Positions 5,815 through 7,644 of a stretch of 7,644 bases of DNA are shown in pieces. Positions within the stretch are counted from its first letter, which is position 1. The number at the start of each line of letters is the position of its first letter. The notes below the pieces were generated by a model that saw nothing but the letters and a program-made list of their open reading frames with translations, was not told where the DNA came from and did no database searches. The translations under genes were made by a program, and so were the position numbers. The DNA is from CAYRYU01 sp964428355 (GTDB taxonomy: Bacteria > Muiribacteriota > Ozemobacteria > Ozemobacterales > Ozemobacteraceae): positions 1 through 7,644 of the forward strand of contig CAYRYU010000178.1 in NCBI GenBank assembly GCA_964428355.1, in the 5' to 3' direction.

Positions 5815-7644
5815 TCAATCGGGCGGAAGTTCGAGGGCGTGGTCGAAAAAAATCCCCGGGGGGAAATCGAAGGGGCCCCAGATCGCTTTGAGGGAGGTCT
5901 CTCCCTCGGCTGGAAAGCCGTCTCCGGCGGTTTCTTCGGAGAGTGCTTGCCATTTGGCCGAGACTTCCTTCCATTTGGCAAGCTCCTCGTTGTTCAATTT
6001 TATCAGTTCCTTGAGTTTGTACGATCCGAATTTCTTGAGAAAACCGGTCATGAAAACTTGCGATATTTCCTGGTTTTCCTCGATGGAGCCCTTCAACAGC
6101 TTCAGGTAATACTTGTTTTCTGCCAGAGGTGGCTTTACCCAGCCGAGCTTGTCGGCCACGAAAACCACCGCTTTCTCCGCCCAATTGGACCCCTTGAGGG
6201 AAAGAACGTCCCCGGTTTCGAGGAACGTCTGGATTTCGGGATTCTTGAATTCGGTCCGGTCTTCGATGCCTTTGCACCCTTTTTCCCGGATGGCGTGGAC
6301 TGCTTGAAGGATCTTTGCCCGGTCGATGGCCTGCTTCATGATCATCCCCTGCGCGATGAGGCGGACGATGAAATACCCGATCGCTCCCGGGCGGTCACAC
6401 AGGATCGGAGCCACCTTTTCCCTTATGGCCTGCGCGATCGCGGCTTTCTCGGTAACCGATTCGCTCAGGATGTCGGCGGTTGCCAGCTTCGCCTCGAGCA
6501 GGGCGGTCTTGATCTTCTTTCGGGTCCCGGAGTCTTTCTCGAGGGAACCCGGGGCATCGAGAAGCATCTCCAACGCTTTCCTCTCCTTCTCGAACCGGGG
6601 CAGGTCCGCTTCGAAATCCTTGACCTCCTTGCCGATCTTTTCGATCTTGGCTTTCTGCTCCTTGTTGATGTTGTCGACCATGGCTCTCAGGTAGACCAAT
6701 TGTTTGGTTCCGGCAAGGAAACAGTCGGCCTGGAAAGCTTCACGGAGGAGGTTTTCGTCCCAACGCGAGGTCGGGATCTCGAGAAGGGGCAGGTAGTTGA
6801 AGGGTGCTTGTTCCAACCGAAGGGGGAGTGCCTTGACGACGGGGGATTCCGACCACATCGGCTCTTTGATGGTTCCGGCGCGGTAATTCGAAAAGATCTT
6901 CATGAGCGCGAAGTCCGGGTTGAAATAGACGTACTCGTAGCCGAATTCTGCCAGAGACTCCTCGAAACTCATCTGAAGTTCCTTGAACATCGCGGGGTTG
7001 GGTTGCGTGATGGCGTCCCAAAAAGATTCCGCCCAGCTCTTCCCGCCCTCAGCTTCCTCTTTCGGTGGTTGCCAAGCCATGAAGGTCGCTTTCACCTGCC
7101 AGAGTTTCTTGAGTTCCTCCACATCGGCCTGTTTGAGGGGAAGGGCCTTTGAGCCGTAGTAGCTCATCAGGATCCCCTGGTTGATCATTCTTTCGCAGAT
7201 CCGGAACTGTCGCGCCACCACCGGTCCCCCCGCGGCGATATCATATGGAGCGGATTTCATGAAATCAGCCTGGGCCTTTTCAAGGGAAAGTGCCCAGTTT
7301 TCGGAGGGCAATTCCCGCCAGGATGAATGGAACTGCTTGAATGTTTCGTCCTTCTCGATAAGAAAGTTGAAGGAGTCGGCATAGCACTCCAGCCACTTTT
7401 TCCGGGCTTCCCCGATCTCGTCTGCCGTCTTCTGGATGACCATGATAAGGATGGAGGCGATTGCAACGGCGGTTCCGAGTCCCGGGACCCACAGCGCGAT
7501 CAGTCCCGCGATGCTGGTGGCAATTCCCATGAGCGTTTTGACCTGGTTCCAGGACAGGGGATCCCCGCCCTTCATGTCGTCGCTGAAAGTGAAACTGATC
7601 GCGCCGACCACCAACCCGATGACGTCGATGGCGACCCCGATCCC
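5815..7644 (-). CDS. Large exported or membrane protein of an unrecognised family, paralogue C (5' end outside window)
   Basis: The frame is open to the window edge, so 609 C-terminal residues are visible; the first aligns with residue 268 of paralogue A, so roughly 270 residues should lie beyond the edge. The TTG at 7614 is not a real start: ten upstream codons continue the homology. Visible parts (fragment numbering) are a hydrophobic stretch at 1-19, a strong hydrophobic hairpin at 38-71 with Val-Pro-Gly-Leu-Gly, Arg81-Lys-Lys-Trp84, Phe241-Asn-Pro-Asp-Phe245, Ala306-Asp-Cys-Phe309, a Lys/Glu-rich coiled-coil-like part (328-362), Asp417-Arg-Pro-Gly420 and the tail motif Gly576-Phe-Pro-Ala-Glu580. 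C is clearly closer to A than B is in the ADCF region (39 of 52 residues identical by hand count). A signal peptide like those of A and B is expected but unseen. It is the first visible gene of the array and more copies could lie upstream. Function unknown. Confidence 0.92.
   Translation of the reverse strand, partial: GIGVAIDVIGLVVGAISFTFSDDMKGGDPLSWNQVKTLMGIATSIAGLIALWVPGLGTAVAIASILIMVIQKTADEIGEARKKWLECYADSFNFLIEKDETFKQFHSSWRELPSENWALSLEKAQADFMKSAPYDIAAGGPVVARQFRICERMINQGILMSYYGSKALPLKQADVEELKKLWQVKATFMAWQPPKEEAEGGKSWAESFWDAITQPNPAMFKELQMSFEESLAEFGYEYVYFNPDFALMKIFSNYRAGTIKEPMWSESPVVKALPLRLEQAPFNYLPLLEIPTSRWDENLLREAFQADCFLAGTKQLVYLRAMVDNINKEQKAKIEKIGKEVKDFEADLPRFEKERKALEMLLDAPGSLEKDSGTRKKIKTALLEAKLATADILSESVTEKAAIAQAIREKVAPILCDRPGAIGYFIVRLIAQGMIMKQAIDRAKILQAVHAIREKGCKGIEDRTEFKNPEIQTFLETGDVLSLKGSNWAEKAVVFVADKLGWVKPPLAENKYYLKLLKGSIEENQEISQVFMTGFLKKFGSYKLKELIKLNNEELAKWKEVSAKWQALSEETAGDGFPAEGETSLKAIWGPFDFPPGIFFDHALELPPD

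Larger units (their letters stand above)
285..7644 (-). repeat. Tandem array of three paralogous genes
   Basis: Genes C, B and A are co-oriented and homologous from end to end, sharing motif order and spacing from the hydrophobic hairpin to the C-terminal tail. By hand, the 52-residue segment around the ADCF motif is 39/52 identical between A and C but only about 22/52 between A and B. In the N-terminal block, A and B are 30/51 identical. At DNA level only short matches remain, such as a shared 14-base run near 1210-1223 and 6725-6738, so the duplications are old. The array may continue beyond the upstream window edge. Confidence 0.9.

Noticed and set aside
5443..7152. A 569-codon open frame on the plus strand, antisense to gene C and the C-B gap
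   Set aside because: Again in exact antisense register with gene C. It runs across the gap into the start of B only because those bases happen to lack stops in that frame.
7612..7614. TTG at 7614 as the start of gene C
   Set aside because: The ten codons upstream to the window edge encode residues that align with paralogue A (Gly-x-Gly-x-Ala-x-Asp-x-Ile-Gly), so the gene continues beyond the window.

Overview
The window holds a tandem array of three large paralogous genes, all on the minus strand, followed downstream by the start of a small gene for a pilin-like membrane protein. Transcription runs from high to low coordinates: gene C (7644 to 5815, its 5' part lies outside the window), gene B (5718 to 3109), gene A (2993 to 285), then the pilin-like gene (209 to 1, its 3' part lies outside the window). 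The gaps are 96, 115 and 75 bases. Coding density is high, and no tRNA, rRNA, CRISPR or insertion sequence is visible.

Proteins A (902 aa), B (869 aa) and C (609 aa visible) align over their whole shared length, so they are copies of one ancestral gene. I do not recognise the family. Shared features, in order, are: a Sec-type signal peptide or N-terminal anchor with an unusual Glu-Pro-x-x-Val-Pro motif (A and B; that part of C is outside the window); a variable linker; a well-conserved N-terminal block ending in an Asn-Ser-Phe-Asn...Glu-Glu-Ser-His-Asp motif; a strongly hydrophobic segment with a Val-Pro-x-x-Gly turn, followed at once by basic residues; a long, mostly helical region with several nearly invariant motifs; and a short C-terminal tail with a Gly-Phe-Pro-Thr/Ala-Glu motif. 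None has a lipobox, a recognisable enzyme motif or an LPXTG-type anchor.

The organism looks like a moderately GC-rich bacterium with Sec export and probably a type IV pilus or type II secretion machine, judged from the pilin-like N-terminus. Such arrays of large unrecognised exported proteins beside pseudopilin genes would suit a poorly sampled Gram-negative lineage, but the window has no marker gene that fixes the taxon.

How the genes work together can only be inferred. Same orientation, short gaps and common descent suggest one expression unit of related envelope or exported proteins. A G/C-rich stem-loop followed by a short T-run just after gene A may separate the array from the pilin-like gene. 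The best candidate for new biology is the three-gene family itself: signal peptide plus conserved internal hydrophobic hairpin, either membrane-inserting exported proteins or inner-membrane proteins with a large C-terminal domain.
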